Assembly: GCF_002288925.2 (NCBI RefSeq)
Contig: NW_022098030.1
Coordinates: forward strand, 9,089,702-9,153,701
Length of the DNA: 64,000 nucleotides
Reading direction: 5' to 3'
Source: Delphinapterus leucas
Lineage: Eukaryota > Chordata > Mammalia > Artiodactyla > Monodontidae
In this document: piece after piece, positions 10,901 through 21,364 of the stretch
Layout: every line of letters starts with the position of its first letter
Numbering within the stretch: the first letter of the stretch is position 1
Program-made: the position numbers and the translations under genes
Notes under the pieces: generated by a model
What the model was told of the DNA's origin: nothing
Seen by the model: only the letters and a program-made list of their open reading frames with translations
Databases searched by the model: none

Positions 10901-12098
10901 GTAATCTTGCTGTACTGCAAAAATAATGTAAAAATAAATGACTGGGTGTTTCTGAACAATATTCTCTGAAGTCTATAAAAATTGGAAGCATTCGACTTTG
11001 TTGTAGTAAGATTAAGAAATGTCAGACAGGAAAATGTGCTTTGCATTTAAAACAAACAAATGGTGGAATCAGACAATATTTGTGCAACAAGATGTATTCC
11101 TAGAAAATGACTATATCTTTGTATATATAGTTTGATCAGTTTACCTTACGGACAGGCTCTACTAATTTATATGCCCTATATCCATTTTTGGGAAAAGATC
11201 AGGCTGAAAACAAGAGGGATTAATATCCATAGGAAAAAAAAAAGATGAAAGAAAAGCTGTTCTTTAAAACTGAACAACAGAAATGAAGCCTATAAACTTT
11301 CTAGGTTTCCCTGAATGTTTGATTTAATTTAAAAATAGTATCATATACCTTATTATATGTTTTAGTACTTAGGATGGCTCATAAATAAAGACAAGGTTTC
11401 ACAAAGATTTTTTTTCATAATTAAATGTCATTATTCAAACCTATATAAGATTTTCCTAGTAAAAATGAAAGAAACCTGGTAATGAAATAATTCCATTCTA
11501 TGCAATATAAGAATCCTTTGTATTAAATTTTATATAGAAATAAGATTTTGCTTTTCATGTTGCAAAATATATTAAAGTTTTATTGTTCTACCGATTTAAA
11601 AATATATCCAGTAGCTTATGTTAGATTTAATATGACTTTGCAAATGCTTACTAAGAAATGAAGAAAGTAGTGGTTAGGGTATTTTTCAAATAAAAGAAAA
11701 AACTTCAATGTTAAATGAATGTTAAATTTTTATCCTTAGTTTGAATATTGCGGATGCAATGAAATATCTTCTTAAATTTCTGCTAGTATTTAAGATGAAA
11801 AATTCTCTAAATTAATCTGACTGATTTCCTACCATTAGTAACATCTGGTATTAAAAACTTTCAAAACTGAACCTAATAGTAAACTATTCAAATATTTAAC
11901 ATTTAAAACATTATACAGCAGAAGTGTTTTTATTTTTAAAATAAATTTTAGAGGTTTTCATTTTTTGTTTTATCTTCTCATTTCCTAATCCCCAAAGTAA
12001 CCAAATACAAGCAAAATATAAGTACAAAAATATACATCTTTATTAGTGGCAACCTAATAGAGTCATTAAAATAAAAATAAATTCACATGTGTATAAAT
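7946..12098. other. Repeat-poor interval of about 4.1 kb
   Basis: I see no interspersed repeat here apart from a 23-bp tandem duplication at 8848-8893. There is no convincing exon: the open frames are below 100 residues and lack recognisable domains. Such intervals in mammalian deserts sometimes hold conserved regulatory elements. That is inference only. Confidence 0.5.
8848..8893. repeat. 23-bp perfect-length tandem duplication
   Basis: The unit 'gaatagtcgggaacacattt' plus 'cct' at 8848-8870 is repeated at 8871-8893 with a single C-to-T difference. Confidence 0.95.
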
Positions 12099-12303
12099 AT
12101 ACATATGTGGAGTTTCCCTCGTGGCACAGTGGTTGAGAGTCCGCCTGCCGATTCAGGGGACATGGGTTTGTGCCCCCGTCCGGGAAGATCCCACATGCCG
12201 CTGAGCGGCTGGGCCCGTGAGCCATGGCCGCTGAGCCTGCGCGTCCGGAGCCTGTGCTCCGCAACGGGAGAGGCCGCAGCGGTGAGAGGCCCGCGTACCG
12301 AAA

Positions 12304-12342
<39 letters not shown>

Positions 12343-12352
12343 TACATATGTG
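12099..12352 (+). mobile_element. CHR-type SINE, short form, with AT/CA-expanded tail
   Basis: The SINE body begins at 12110 and runs to about 12300 on the plus strand. Its tail is poly-A (12301-12312) passing into (TA)n and (CA)n up to 12341. The 11-bp duplication 'atacatatgtg' is at 12099-12109 and 12342-12352. The B-box-like region 'gggtttgtgcccccgtc' is at 12165-12181. Open frames of up to 148 residues on both strands here are incidental. Confidence 0.93.
12313..12341. repeat. (TA)n/(CA)n microsatellite grown from a SINE tail
   Basis: The tract lies between the SINE poly-A and the right target duplication, so it arose from the SINE tail. Confidence 0.9.
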
Positions 12353-12619
12353 TATAATGCATTAGTGGTTATTTGTGCAAAGGGAAAATCTGATTTATTA
12401 ATGTCACCAGTTTCACCACTATCACACGACTTTATCATTATGACATGACTAGAACCATCCTGTAAAGTTTTGTCATTAGCCAGCTTCACATTTTATCCAA
12501 GGAACAACAGGGTCATGGAGAACAGAGACTGGGGCAAAGAAACACTGGAGGAACCAGGGCAAACACTCGCCCTCTCAATCTTGTTAACTGACTAGCAAGC
12601 TTGAGTGAAAGCTGCATGA

Positions 12620-13175
12620 AACTCTTCAGTGGGTTTCCATGTCCCTCAGAGTCAATGTCGAAATTCTTACAATAACCTACGATATCCTACATGATCTTAC
12701 CCCGTGAGTTCTGTGACCCTGTACCCTCTACACACCCCTTGCTTTTCCATCTCCAGTCCCACTGCAAAGCTAGAAGCTCTAAGAACTTGCCAAGTATACT
12801 CCCACTCAGGACTTTGCACTTGTTCTTCCCTCTGCCTGGAACATTCGTGCCACAGGTATATCACTGTAGCTCAAACCCTCACCTTCTTCAAGTCTTTGTT
12901 GAGTAGATTTTTTCAGTGAAAATATCCAGTGCCACTAGCAACTTACCTAACTACCCCTGAGCACTCCCTCCCCTCCCCTTCTGTTTATTTCTCTTCAATA
13001 GACTGTATACCTTATAACTTACTATATCGTTTCCTTAGTTTTTAATGTATTGCCTGATTCCCCCACCAGAATGTAAGTCCTTTAATAATGGGGATTTGAG
13101 GTGAAGAACATCTGTGTTTTACTTTCTTATACCCCCAGCACATTTGGCACAGAGAAGACACTCAAAATATCTGGT
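12620..13175 (+). mobile_element. L2 LINE 3' end
   Basis: L2-like order is visible: 'actttgcacttgttcttccc', 'ctctgcctggaacattcgtg', 'aatgtaagtccttta', and 'acccccagcacatttggcac' followed by 'agaagacactcaaaatatct'. The last segment is the usual L2 terminus. No coding capacity. Confidence 0.8.
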
Positions 13176-13769
13176 AGTATGTTGAATTGGGAAGATCGTG
13201 GAATAAAAATCAAATTTAAGAATCAAAAAGTATTTCATTTTCTTGCTAATAAACACACCAGAGGATTTCTTCTTATGAAGCAAACTTCTGAAAATGCAGT
13301 ATACTGATTATTCCTTTTTGGTCACTTCCAAGAAGGCCAAATCTTGAGACCAAGTTGCTTTATTTTAAATGATGAAAATACTGTACAACAAAGTCTGGGC
13401 TGTAAGATTCTCTGACTCCAGGTTTTACCCTTTATTCTGTCACTGGCAGAAACTGGATTATACCTGAGCATCCTTCCAACCACTAAAGAACACTCTACCA
13501 AAATACTGATTTCTTAAAGCTGTTGTATGCAACCAGAGTTTTTGTGATATACAAAATGTTTACAGTCCAAAAGATAACCTACTTATAGGAGTACTTCCAT
13601 TCAAGGTTACTGGACTATTTACATATAAGATCACTGAAACATTATAAACTGCAAATCAAAAGCCAAGAGTGTATTGTGGCATTCCCCGCCAATTGAAAAG
13701 AAAAGGTGAAGCTCATTCTATCTTAGGAACTGATACTAGGATAGAAAAAAACAAGTTCTATAAATATAA
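13176..13769. other. Unique sequence
   Basis: About 590 bases with no repeat family or exon recognised. Confidence 0.5.
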
Positions 13770-13975
13770 TCTTGGACCTGGAAAGAACCAAGGAGATCAT
13801 TTTCCCTAATTCCTTCCTTTCATAAATGTCCAGCATGTAAGAGACAGCAAGGAGATGTTTGAGGAATAAAATTAAGGAAATTGGAAACAATTATATGATT
13901 TGTCTTAATTCATATTAAGTGGCAGAAGCAGGAATAGAACCAGACCTCCTTATTTTTTACACACAGCAATAACTT
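13770..13975 (-). mobile_element. Ancient MIR-like SINE remnant
   Basis: The layout 'cttggacctggaaagaacca' ... 'gtggcagaagcaggaataga' ... 'accagacctcctta' matches, on the minus strand, the ancient mammalian SINE tail region seen in many MIR-type copies. The copy is diverged and internally changed, so the family is tentative. Confidence 0.45.
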
Positions 13976-14084
13976 GAAGAAGTAGAAAGCTGAAATGAGA
14001 ATTATAAGAATTAGTTAATTCTGAAGTATAATCTTCCTTTTTTTTAAAAAAAAAAGGGACAATTCTGACAAAGAAGAAAATAGA

Positions 14085-14250
14085 CTAGAACAATGTTTCC
14101 AAACTTACATAATTAAAAAAAAATCCATATTCCCTAAAGTCCCATCATGGACAAGGCAAATCAGAGTCGGAAGGTGAGCAACCTAGAAATATGTCTTTTT
14201 AACATGTACCCCCAGTGACTGAACTTAACCTAGTTTGGGAGACAATATTG
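14085..14250. mobile_element. MER5-like hAT DNA transposon remnant
   Basis: The left end 'aatgtttccaaactt' and the right end 'tagtttgggagacaatattg' are roughly inverted copies, as in MER5A-type non-autonomous elements of about 180 bp. The interior is poorly conserved. Confidence 0.5.
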
Positions 14251-15237
14251 GGAAACAATAGACAATGGCCAGGTAATTCCATATCTTTTGGTCCCACAAC
14301 CAATCAATGACAACAATTAAAAAGGCTACTTTTGCTAACAGACCTGTTATGGAGAGTGAAGAACCAAAAATTGCACAATTTACTTCAGGATGAATCCTCA
14401 CCCACCAGCCGTAAGACAAATGACTTATCATTAATGCTTCAATATCTTGTACTCAAGCCACAGAGGGTATGTCTTTGTTTCTCCTCAACCCCCTTCTCTC
14501 TAGCTTTCTTTTTCTGAGTTTCTCAGTGCAAAGAAAGTCCTCAGAATCTATAGATAGAAGCAAAGTTTAATCTCAAAAAATCTCAGCTATCTGTAGTTAA
14601 GCTTGAGAGTATTAGGAATTCATGTTAATTTGTCAAAATTCAAATATAATGTGTACTTTCTCAAATGTTGCATACTTCTCAACAGATGTTCATACATCCA
14701 TAGAGCCATGCTAACTTTAGACACAAGTTTTAATTTTGTGGAGTTTGTCTGCCTTAATTCAAAGAAAAAAAAAGATAAAGACCTATTTAAAAATGAACTA
14801 GTTCTAAATAGAATTTTAAAAAATGTTGTCTTATGAAGTTTCTCATGATGATTATTTCCCTATTTTTATTTGAAACAAAATTTTCAAAAGCACTATTGGT
14901 TTGTCAAATTATCATACTTGGTCTTTATCTCTACTTTCCTACAGACAAAAACTCCAGAAAAGAAGGAAAAAAGTGCCAGGTAAAATTTTACATAAAGTAT
15001 TCATAGTCATCATCAATAGCATTATCACTGTTCAACACATCAAGTGAGAAGTTAGAATTAATTTTCCATGATGCAAGGATGATCACAGTATAGAAGGAGA
15101 ACATGACATATTCAGGAAAAAACACATGAACTAAAAAAAGTAGTAATTTCTTAAAGAAAGGGAGGGATTTTCGAAAGGCTTTTCTGAAAAGCATGTCAGA
15201 ATAGACCTGTAGGCAAGTGTTCACAAACTTTAGGAAG
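14251..15237. other. Unique sequence
   Basis: About 990 bases. I see no repeat family. Short open frames show no domain. Confidence 0.5.
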
Positions 15238-15239
15238 TA

Positions 15240-15924
15240 CAGACAGTCCCCTATTTACGATGGTTCAACTTACAATTTTCTAACTTTATGGTGGTGCAAA
15301 ATCGATATGCGTTCATTCAGTAGAAACCGTACTTGAATTTTGAATTTCAACCTTTTCCCAGGCCAGCAAAATATGGTACCATACTCCCTTGGGATGCTAG
15401 ACAGAGGCAGTGACTGACAGCGCCGAGTCAGTCATGTGGGTAAACAACCAGTGCACTCACAACCGTTCTGTACCCATACAACCATTCTGCTTTTCACTTC
15501 CAGTACAATATTCAATAAATTACATGAGATATTCAACACCTTATTATAAAATAGGTTTTGTCTGAGATAATTTTGCCCAACTATAGGCTAATGTAAGTGT
15601 TCTGATACATTTAAGTAGGCAAGGCTAAGCTATGATGTTCGGCAGGGTAGGTGTATTAAATGCATTTTTAAAAAAATATTTATTTATTTACTTGGTTGCA
15701 CAGGGTCTTAGTCGCGGCACATGGGCTCCTTAGTTGTGGCATGCGAACTCTTAGCCGCAGCATGCACGCGGGATCCAGTTCCCTGACCAGGGATCGAACC
15801 CGGGCCCCCTCCACTGTGAGCATGGAGTCCTATCCACTACGCCACCAGGGAAGTTCCTAAATACATTTTTGACTTAAGATGGGTTTATCAAGACATAACC
15901 ATATCATAAGTCAAGGAAGATCTG
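15240..15924 (+). mobile_element. MER8/Tigger2-like non-autonomous DNA transposon, interrupted by a CHR-1 SINE
   Basis: Terminal inverted repeats start 'cagacagtcccctatttacg' at 15240 and end 'aagtcaaggaagatctg' at 15924, flanked by TA at 15238-15239 and 15925-15926. Interior phrases such as 'cagtagaaaccgtacttgaa' and 'ggctaagctatgatgttcgg' match the Tigger-related MER8 group. Without the SINE it is about 485 bp. It carries no transposase frame. Confidence 0.83.
15657..15870 (-). mobile_element. CHR-1-like tRNA-derived SINE nested in MER8-like element
   Basis: The body at 15670-15857 lies on the minus strand. Its head is complementary to the 'cgccaccagggaagttcc' end, the B box is near 15791 (complement of 'atcgaacccgggcccc'), and the tail is seen as 'atttatttatttac' instead of poly-T. 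The duplication 'taaatgcattttt' (15657-15669) and 'taaatacattttt' (15858-15870) differs by one base, suggesting an older insertion than the short-form SINEs. Confidence 0.88.
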
Positions 15925-15944
15925 TACAATAAAACCAACAGTCT

Positions 15945-16070
15945 TCTCTACATATACATATTTTAGGGTTTGGACTCCATAGATTCTGATTAAATAGATT
16001 CGTCATGTAACTCAGGAATCTGCATTCTAACAAATACCTTAGGTAGTGTTGGGACTAAAAGTTTGGATAT
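15945..16070 (+). mobile_element. MER5-type hAT DNA transposon fragment
   Basis: The phrases 'catagattctgattaaatag' and 'caggaatctgcattctaaca' match the right half of MER5A/B copies. The ends are not clear. Confidence 0.62.
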
Positions 16071-17204
16071 TTCAAACTATAATTTAGCTTATTTAATTCA
16101 AACAATATCACTTTTGAAAATTACACAGCAGACTTAAAGAAACAGTGGTGTACTTGGGTACACCATGTTCCCAACTAGGTGTCTCAGTGCCACAAACACT
16201 CTTTTCTGCCCGAATTCAGTCCCAAAGATAAATGGAAAATATAACTATCCACGTTCTGTTCTTGGTCCTAATACTAACAAGGTAACATATGGCCTGGGCT
16301 GACACCTCTTCTCACTAGATCAGAAAATGTAGTTTCAAACAAAGATCTTTAGAGTAATGTTTTCTCTGGATCATCCAATTCTGACTCCCAATAAAATCAG
16401 AAAGCTTATCTCTTAAAATGCTCATTTCCATATCAGATGGCTTGTTTGTTGAACACATTGGACCGAGTGCAAACCATCATATGCCTCCTAGGTCCAATTT
16501 GCTCATTTACAAGATGTTACAAAAAAGAATGTATTATGAATAGTAACCAAATATGGAGTTACTTTAAGAAAAGTTTTATGAGAAAGTCCCTCCAAGCTCC
16601 TCCCTTGGAGGTTAAGCAATTTCTTTCAGTCTACTCTTTTATTTATACTTATGAAACCAGTTAGAGCCATTTCCTTTACTGAATAAACCCTAGCTCTTAA
16701 GATAGGTGTTTTACAAACATCAAGGGAGGTGGTGACGAACACTCCCGCCTACCATGCCTTTCCTTTTCACAATTGTGTTTCTCAGAAGAGGTCAAGCTTT
16801 GTCAGAATTCAGGGCACTCATAATGATTGTTCTTTTCCCTCAGATCATACTAGATATAAGCCAAAGCTGGTAATAAGAATCAAGGATTTCATCAGGTATA
16901 GTAAATATATCTTCACCGTTCCTGTCATAACGCAGAAAATGCGAAGTTTCAGTGTTTGGAAGGAGGCAACTAAAGAAATTAGATTTGTCTTTTAAAATTT
17001 ATGAATACATGACTCAATCTAATGTAAAAAATGAAAAGCTCCTATTAAACATTAACATAGAGCCTTAAATAAACTTAATAAAAAAAAACTTCTGGGTTGA
17101 AATCTCTAGTTTTTGATTAAACATGAAAAAGAGATTCTAGGCAGAAGCAGGATATTTTAATAGCCAGGGGATTATTTGTTCGTCATAGGCAGCATTTATA
17201 AAAC
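16071..17204. other. Unique sequence
   Basis: About 1.1 kb with no interspersed repeat recognised. Open frames of up to 88 residues have no recognisable motif. Confidence 0.5.
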
Positions 17205-17330
17205 CATGGTAAAGAGACTTAGATTCTAGTTTTAAGTTTTTGACTAACTAGGTACATGACCTGGAACCTCATTTACTTTCTTTAGACCTCACATTCCTTA
17301 TCTTTAGTGATAAGTTTATTACTGTCAGCA
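17205..17330 (+). mobile_element. MIR SINE fragment
   Basis: The order 'aggtacatgacctggaacct', 'catttactttctttagacct' and 'ccttatctttagtgataag' resembles the MIR core. It is short and diverged. Confidence 0.5.
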
Positions 17331-17606
17331 ATCTCTAGGTACTTTAACAAGTTGAAGACTCTCATTCTAGATTAATCAGAGAAGGGTTTTTACTGCTACT
17401 TTCATTGAGCAGTTTATAAAAAGAAATGCCTGCTCTGGTTAGCAAACAAGGAAAAGAAAATAACTTCCAAGAGACTACTCAGAATCACTTCAGAATCTTA
17501 CTTCTTAAGCCAAGTGACTGGAAATATGTTATATTGATTTAATTTGGATAAAAACATACTCTTCAGCATCTAATGGAAAGAAAATTTAGCTGATTAAAGA
17601 GTGTTC

Positions 17607-17774
17607 AAAGAGCTTTAGGGGGCTTCCCCAGTGGCGCAGGGGTTGAGAGTCTGCCTGCCGATGCAGGGGACACGGGTTCGTGCCCCGGTCAGGGAAGATC
17701 CCACGTGCCGCGGAGCGGGCTCGCTGAGCCTATGCTCTGCAATGGGAGAGGCCACAACAGTGAGGGGCCCACAG

Positions 17775-17808
<34 letters not shown>

Positions 17809-17814
17809 TTTAGG
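17607..17814 (+). mobile_element. CHR-type SINE, short form with internal deletion
   Basis: The body begins at 17620 and ends in a poly-A of about 28 bases ending near 17801. An identical 13-bp duplication 'aaagagctttagg' is at 17607-17619 and 17802-17814. Compared with the other short copies, about 20 bases are missing between 'cggagcgg' and 'ctgagcc' near 17716-17730. The long uninterrupted A tail points to a young insertion. Confidence 0.94.
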
Positions 17815-18184
17815 ACCTCAAACAGTTCTTACAAATCATTTTACTGATTTTAAGTATTTGATTCTAGCATGTGGGTTAAATTGTATAAGAGTATAAACAG
17901 GTCAAATATTAAGCTAGTAAAGGCTTGAGAAAAAATAATTTAGGTTTTTGCTTCCCCCCAGTTGTCTGTAATTGAATTATCTGCAAATGTGGAAAGGTTT
18001 TCCTGTCCCTTACACATACTACAAAACTTAACAAAATGTCAGATTTTTCTGTCCTTCTTCACTTATTATTATTAAAATGTTTAACTGAAAAGACTTAATA
18101 TAGATGAATATCAAAAAGACTCATGAATAATTTTTGACTGCTTTAAGAAACATTCTAATTATGTAACTTTAGGTGAGGGGACAC
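17815..18184. other. Unique AT-rich sequence
   Basis: About 370 bases with nothing recognised. Confidence 0.5.
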
Positions 18185-18335
18185 TTTAGAATCCATGTAT
18201 CTGCACTCTTCAATTTATAGATGAAAGAAACAAAGCACATTGAGGTAAAGTGACTTATCCAAAATCAGATGTTTAGTGACCAAGCAAGGCTAAATTAGGG
18301 TCTCTTTACACCTAAAGCTCTTCTCTTTTCACTCC
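18185..18335 (-). mobile_element. MIR SINE, antisense
   Basis: On the minus strand this holds the MIR core: 'aatttatagatgaaagaaac', 'gaggtaaagtgacttatcca', and 'agtgaccaagcaaggctaa' are complementary to the usual consensus order. Confidence 0.7.
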
Positions 18336-19019
18336 TTTGTTATTGCCAAGGTTTTATAAATTGGTAAGGGAGAAACAGGTGCCAAAGTCTGAAAAGTATG
18401 GAAAATGCTGCATATTTATTCCTCTTCTCAGAACTTCACTAAGCTCTTTAGTGAAAGAAAAATTTCACATACTTGATTTTGTTCAAGTCAATGGCCTCAC
18501 TCTTCCTCTGCTACCCATTGTCACTGTGCCTACATATATTGCTATTTAATATATTATTACATTTACTATGCAATCCTTAGAGTATTTGCCTCAGCCTATA
18601 GCCAAATTTTGTCCTAAAATTTATAAACCAAAACAGCTATACTAGTTTACTAATATTAATCATAGAAATGTAGATAAAATACCTAGAAATGGATTAAAAA
18701 AAAAATGCTAGTCCAGGGAAGGAAGAACATAAATTTAGGCCAAAGTTATCTATACAGTTATACTTAACAGGAATTCTGGATTGAATGTGTTAGAGCAACT
18801 GAGCACACTTCTGATATTTGTTCAACTGACTGCATGAAATCAACTCACCCAAGGCCTAGGCTTAATAATTGAGGTTCTAGAACTTCTTTGGTAAAATGTA
18901 GATGAAAGAATTCAAAGACTTAGGAAGATAGGATTGTTGACAGGGATTTACCATATAAGACCTAGTCATGCATCCCCTAGACGGCTCAGAAGACTTTCCT
19001 TATCAAAGCATTGAGAGCC
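18336..19019. other. Unique sequence
   Basis: About 680 bases without recognised repeats or exons. Confidence 0.45.
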
Positions 19020-19851
19020 AATAGGGGAGGGAAGCACAGGCATGCCTTGAGAAGTTCACTGTCCTCTGCAGAACAGACCTTCATGTCATCAGACTCAACA
19101 TCCTACCTATTAATTGCGAAGGGACCCATTCTGCCTTTATGGATCACAAAACGGATACTATCTGCCCTGTCTTTGGTGATGGCTAATTCAACATGGGATC
19201 TGTTTCAGACAGACTCTGGGGTAACCCTAATGAGTCCCACCTCCTGGTGTTCATTTCTTTGTGTAATACCTTCCCCATGAGTATGGATGGTATCTACGAC
19301 TTGCTTCCAACAGATACAATATAGTGAAGGTAATGGATGTCTCTTTGGTGGTTATACATTATATGGCTAAGGTTATGGGCAGCCACTCCCATTATATAAA
19401 TATATAAATATAAATAAATAAATAAATATATATATATATTGCATCTTGCTAGAAGACAGGCTACTGACTCACTATATGGTCTTTGATGAAGCAAATGGTC
19501 AGGTTGTTGAAGTCCACAAATCAAGAAACTACAGGATTCCTCTAGTAACCAAGGGCAGCTCCAGTTGATAGCCAGAAAAAAAAATCTGGGACCCTCAATC
19601 ACAGAGCTACAAGGAAATGAATCCCAACAATCTGAATGAGTTTGGAAGTGAATTCTCTCCTGGTTGACCCTCCAGATGTGAGTACAGCTTGTTTGATATC
19701 TTTACTGCAGCCCTGTGAGTCCCTGAGCAGAACACACTACAAAACCATGCCCAGATCCCTAACCCACGGAAACTGTAAGATAATAGATGTGTGTTGTTTT
19801 AAATGGCTAAGTATGTGGCAATCTGTTATTCAATAAAGGAAAACTAGAACA
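19020..19851 (+). mobile_element. Ancient LTR-type element (MLT1-like), diverged
   Basis: The right end is well preserved: 'aaggaaatgaatcccaacaa', 'tgagtttggaagtgaattct', 'cccacggaaactgtaagata' and 'atagatgtgtgttgttttaa', ending near 'ttattcaataaaggaaaact'. This order is typical of MaLR/MLT1-group repeats. The left half is less certain. An AT-rich simple repeat lies inside at 19397-19440. The family name is from memory and could be wrong; that this is an interspersed repeat is much surer. Confidence 0.6.
19397..19440. repeat. AT-rich (AAAT)n/(AT)n simple repeat
   Basis: A simple-sequence tract inside the MLT1-like element. Confidence 0.8.
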
Positions 19852-19887
19852 GAATTCCTAACACTGAAATAGATGGATAGCATTTAA

Positions 19888-19908
19888 GGGGGGGAGGGGA
19901 AGGGAGGG
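19888..19908 (+). other. G-quadruplex-type motif
   Basis: Four G runs (7, 4, 3 and 3 bases) are separated by loops of 1-2 bases, which fits the canonical G4 pattern with very short loops. Function is unknown. Confidence 0.6.
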
Positions 19909-20376
19909 CTGTAGGATCTGAACAAACAAACACAAAGACAAAAAGTCTAGGTTTAAGAAAATGAGGCCTTGTTTGATTTCACACAATGAAAAATCATAGC
20001 CCTTTATCCAAATCTTTTTTCCATGTTATTGCATATTTCTCTTAAATGAAAGTGATTCTAGAACCAGAAGAAAGCATTTGGTAACTCTACCACAAATAAT
20101 GTGGCATTCATGGGTTGCTAAGACTAGCAAATTGTGTGGGTCAGGTGATTGATGCAGTTCTGAAATTAATTTATCTTCATAATAGGTTAACTGACTCTAA
20201 AAATCTACCCTATAATTTTTCCCCACTACCTGAGTGTATGGTTGGGATGAGCTTACTCAGCAATTGGAAGGTTTACCATATTGACTCTCTGATCCGTGAA
20301 AGGGAGAGCTGCAGTGATCAGAAAATCAGAAGAGCCGTATGTAAGTCCATGAAAGTGCCCTTTCTACCAAAATATA

Positions 20377-20440
20377 TGTATGTATATGAATATGTGTGTA
20401 TATCAATACACACACATATATATAATATATATGTATATAA
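20377..20440. repeat. (TA/TG/CA)n-rich microsatellite
   Basis: An imperfect alternating purine-pyrimidine tract, with TATG, CACA and ATAT runs. Confidence 0.75.
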
Positions 20441-20716
20441 TCTTCAGTGGAAATCAAATACAGTGTCACTAGGAATGACTTCAAAGATGCAGATGATTTC
20501 TAGCATAACCTTTTTTAACTCACTTGTTTGCCCTATCAGAGGATGAACGGATCTTTGAGAAACAATCAGTTTTCAAAAACTTAACTATTTAGTGACTCCA
20601 ATCTCAGTTGCTGCTATTCTAGGTATAGTCTCTTTACTCAAATCTTTCCTTGGAACCTGGTATGCAACAACAGATCAGAAAAAAAACTTTTTTTTTTTTC
20701 CTACCTCAATAAACGT

Positions 20717-21098
20717 AGAGGGATTTCCCTGGTGGTATAGTGGTTAAGAATCCACCTGCCAATGCTAGACACAGACCTACTAGAGAATGGATTTGAGGAC
20801 ACAGGGAGGGGGAAGGGTAAGCTGGGACGAAGTGAGAGAGTGGCATGGACATATATACACTACCAAATGTAAAATAGATAGCTAGTGGGAAGCAGCCGCA
20901 TAGCACAGGGAGATCAGCTCAGTGTTTTGTGACCACCTAGAGGGGTGGGATAGGGAGGGTGGGAGGGAGACGCAAAAGGGAGGGGATATGGGGATATATG
21001 TATACGTATAGCTGATTCACTTTGTCATACAGAAGAAACTAACACCACAATGTAAAGGAATTATACTCCAATAAAGATGTTAAAAAAATAAATAAATA
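20717..21098 (+). mobile_element. Chimeric retrocopy: CHR-type SINE head joined to L1 3' UTR
   Basis: Bases 20719-20766 are the first 48 or so of a CHR-type SINE, from the 'tttccctggtggtatagtgg' start through the A-box region to 'cacctgccaatgc'. The B-box half of the SINE is absent. At about 20767-20770 the sequence becomes an L1 3' UTR of the 1-391 type ('cctactagagaatgg' onwards), which continues to 'ctccaataaagatg' and an A-rich tail (21080-21098). No remaining SINE piece follows the L1, so a simple L1 insertion into a SINE does not explain it unless there was a later deletion. I could not find a convincing target duplication. Confidence 0.8.
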
Positions 21099-21364
21099 AA
21101 AATATTTTCTAAATTTATTTATCTTATTATCTTTCTTTTAGAAAGTGAGATACAGGAGCTTGGAATAGCAGTTTCAGAATTTAATTTCTAGTTTAAGGTT
21201 CTTTCCTATGTAAATCTTCAATGGCTCTCCTAGCAGTCATCAAATAAATATAAATTAAATCAATAATTATATAACACTTTTTCTGCTATTAATTGAGCAG
21301 ATTTTTTAAATGATAATATTTAATGCCAGGATAAGAAGGTGAGTCAGGACCTAATATAAACTGC
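21099..21364. other. Unique AT-rich spacer
   Basis: About 265 bases; nothing recognised. Confidence 0.45.

Larger units (their letters stand above)
19852..20716. other. Unique sequence with a G-run tract and a microsatellite
   Basis: About 860 bases. It contains the G-run motif at 19888-19908 and a TA/CA-rich tract at about 20377-20440. No exon is recognised. Confidence 0.5.

Noticed and set aside
17620..17700. tRNA-like promoter boxes in the SINE heads
   Set aside because: The A- and B-box-like segments belong to tRNA-derived SINEs. No complete tRNA fold with anticodon arm and acceptor stem was found.
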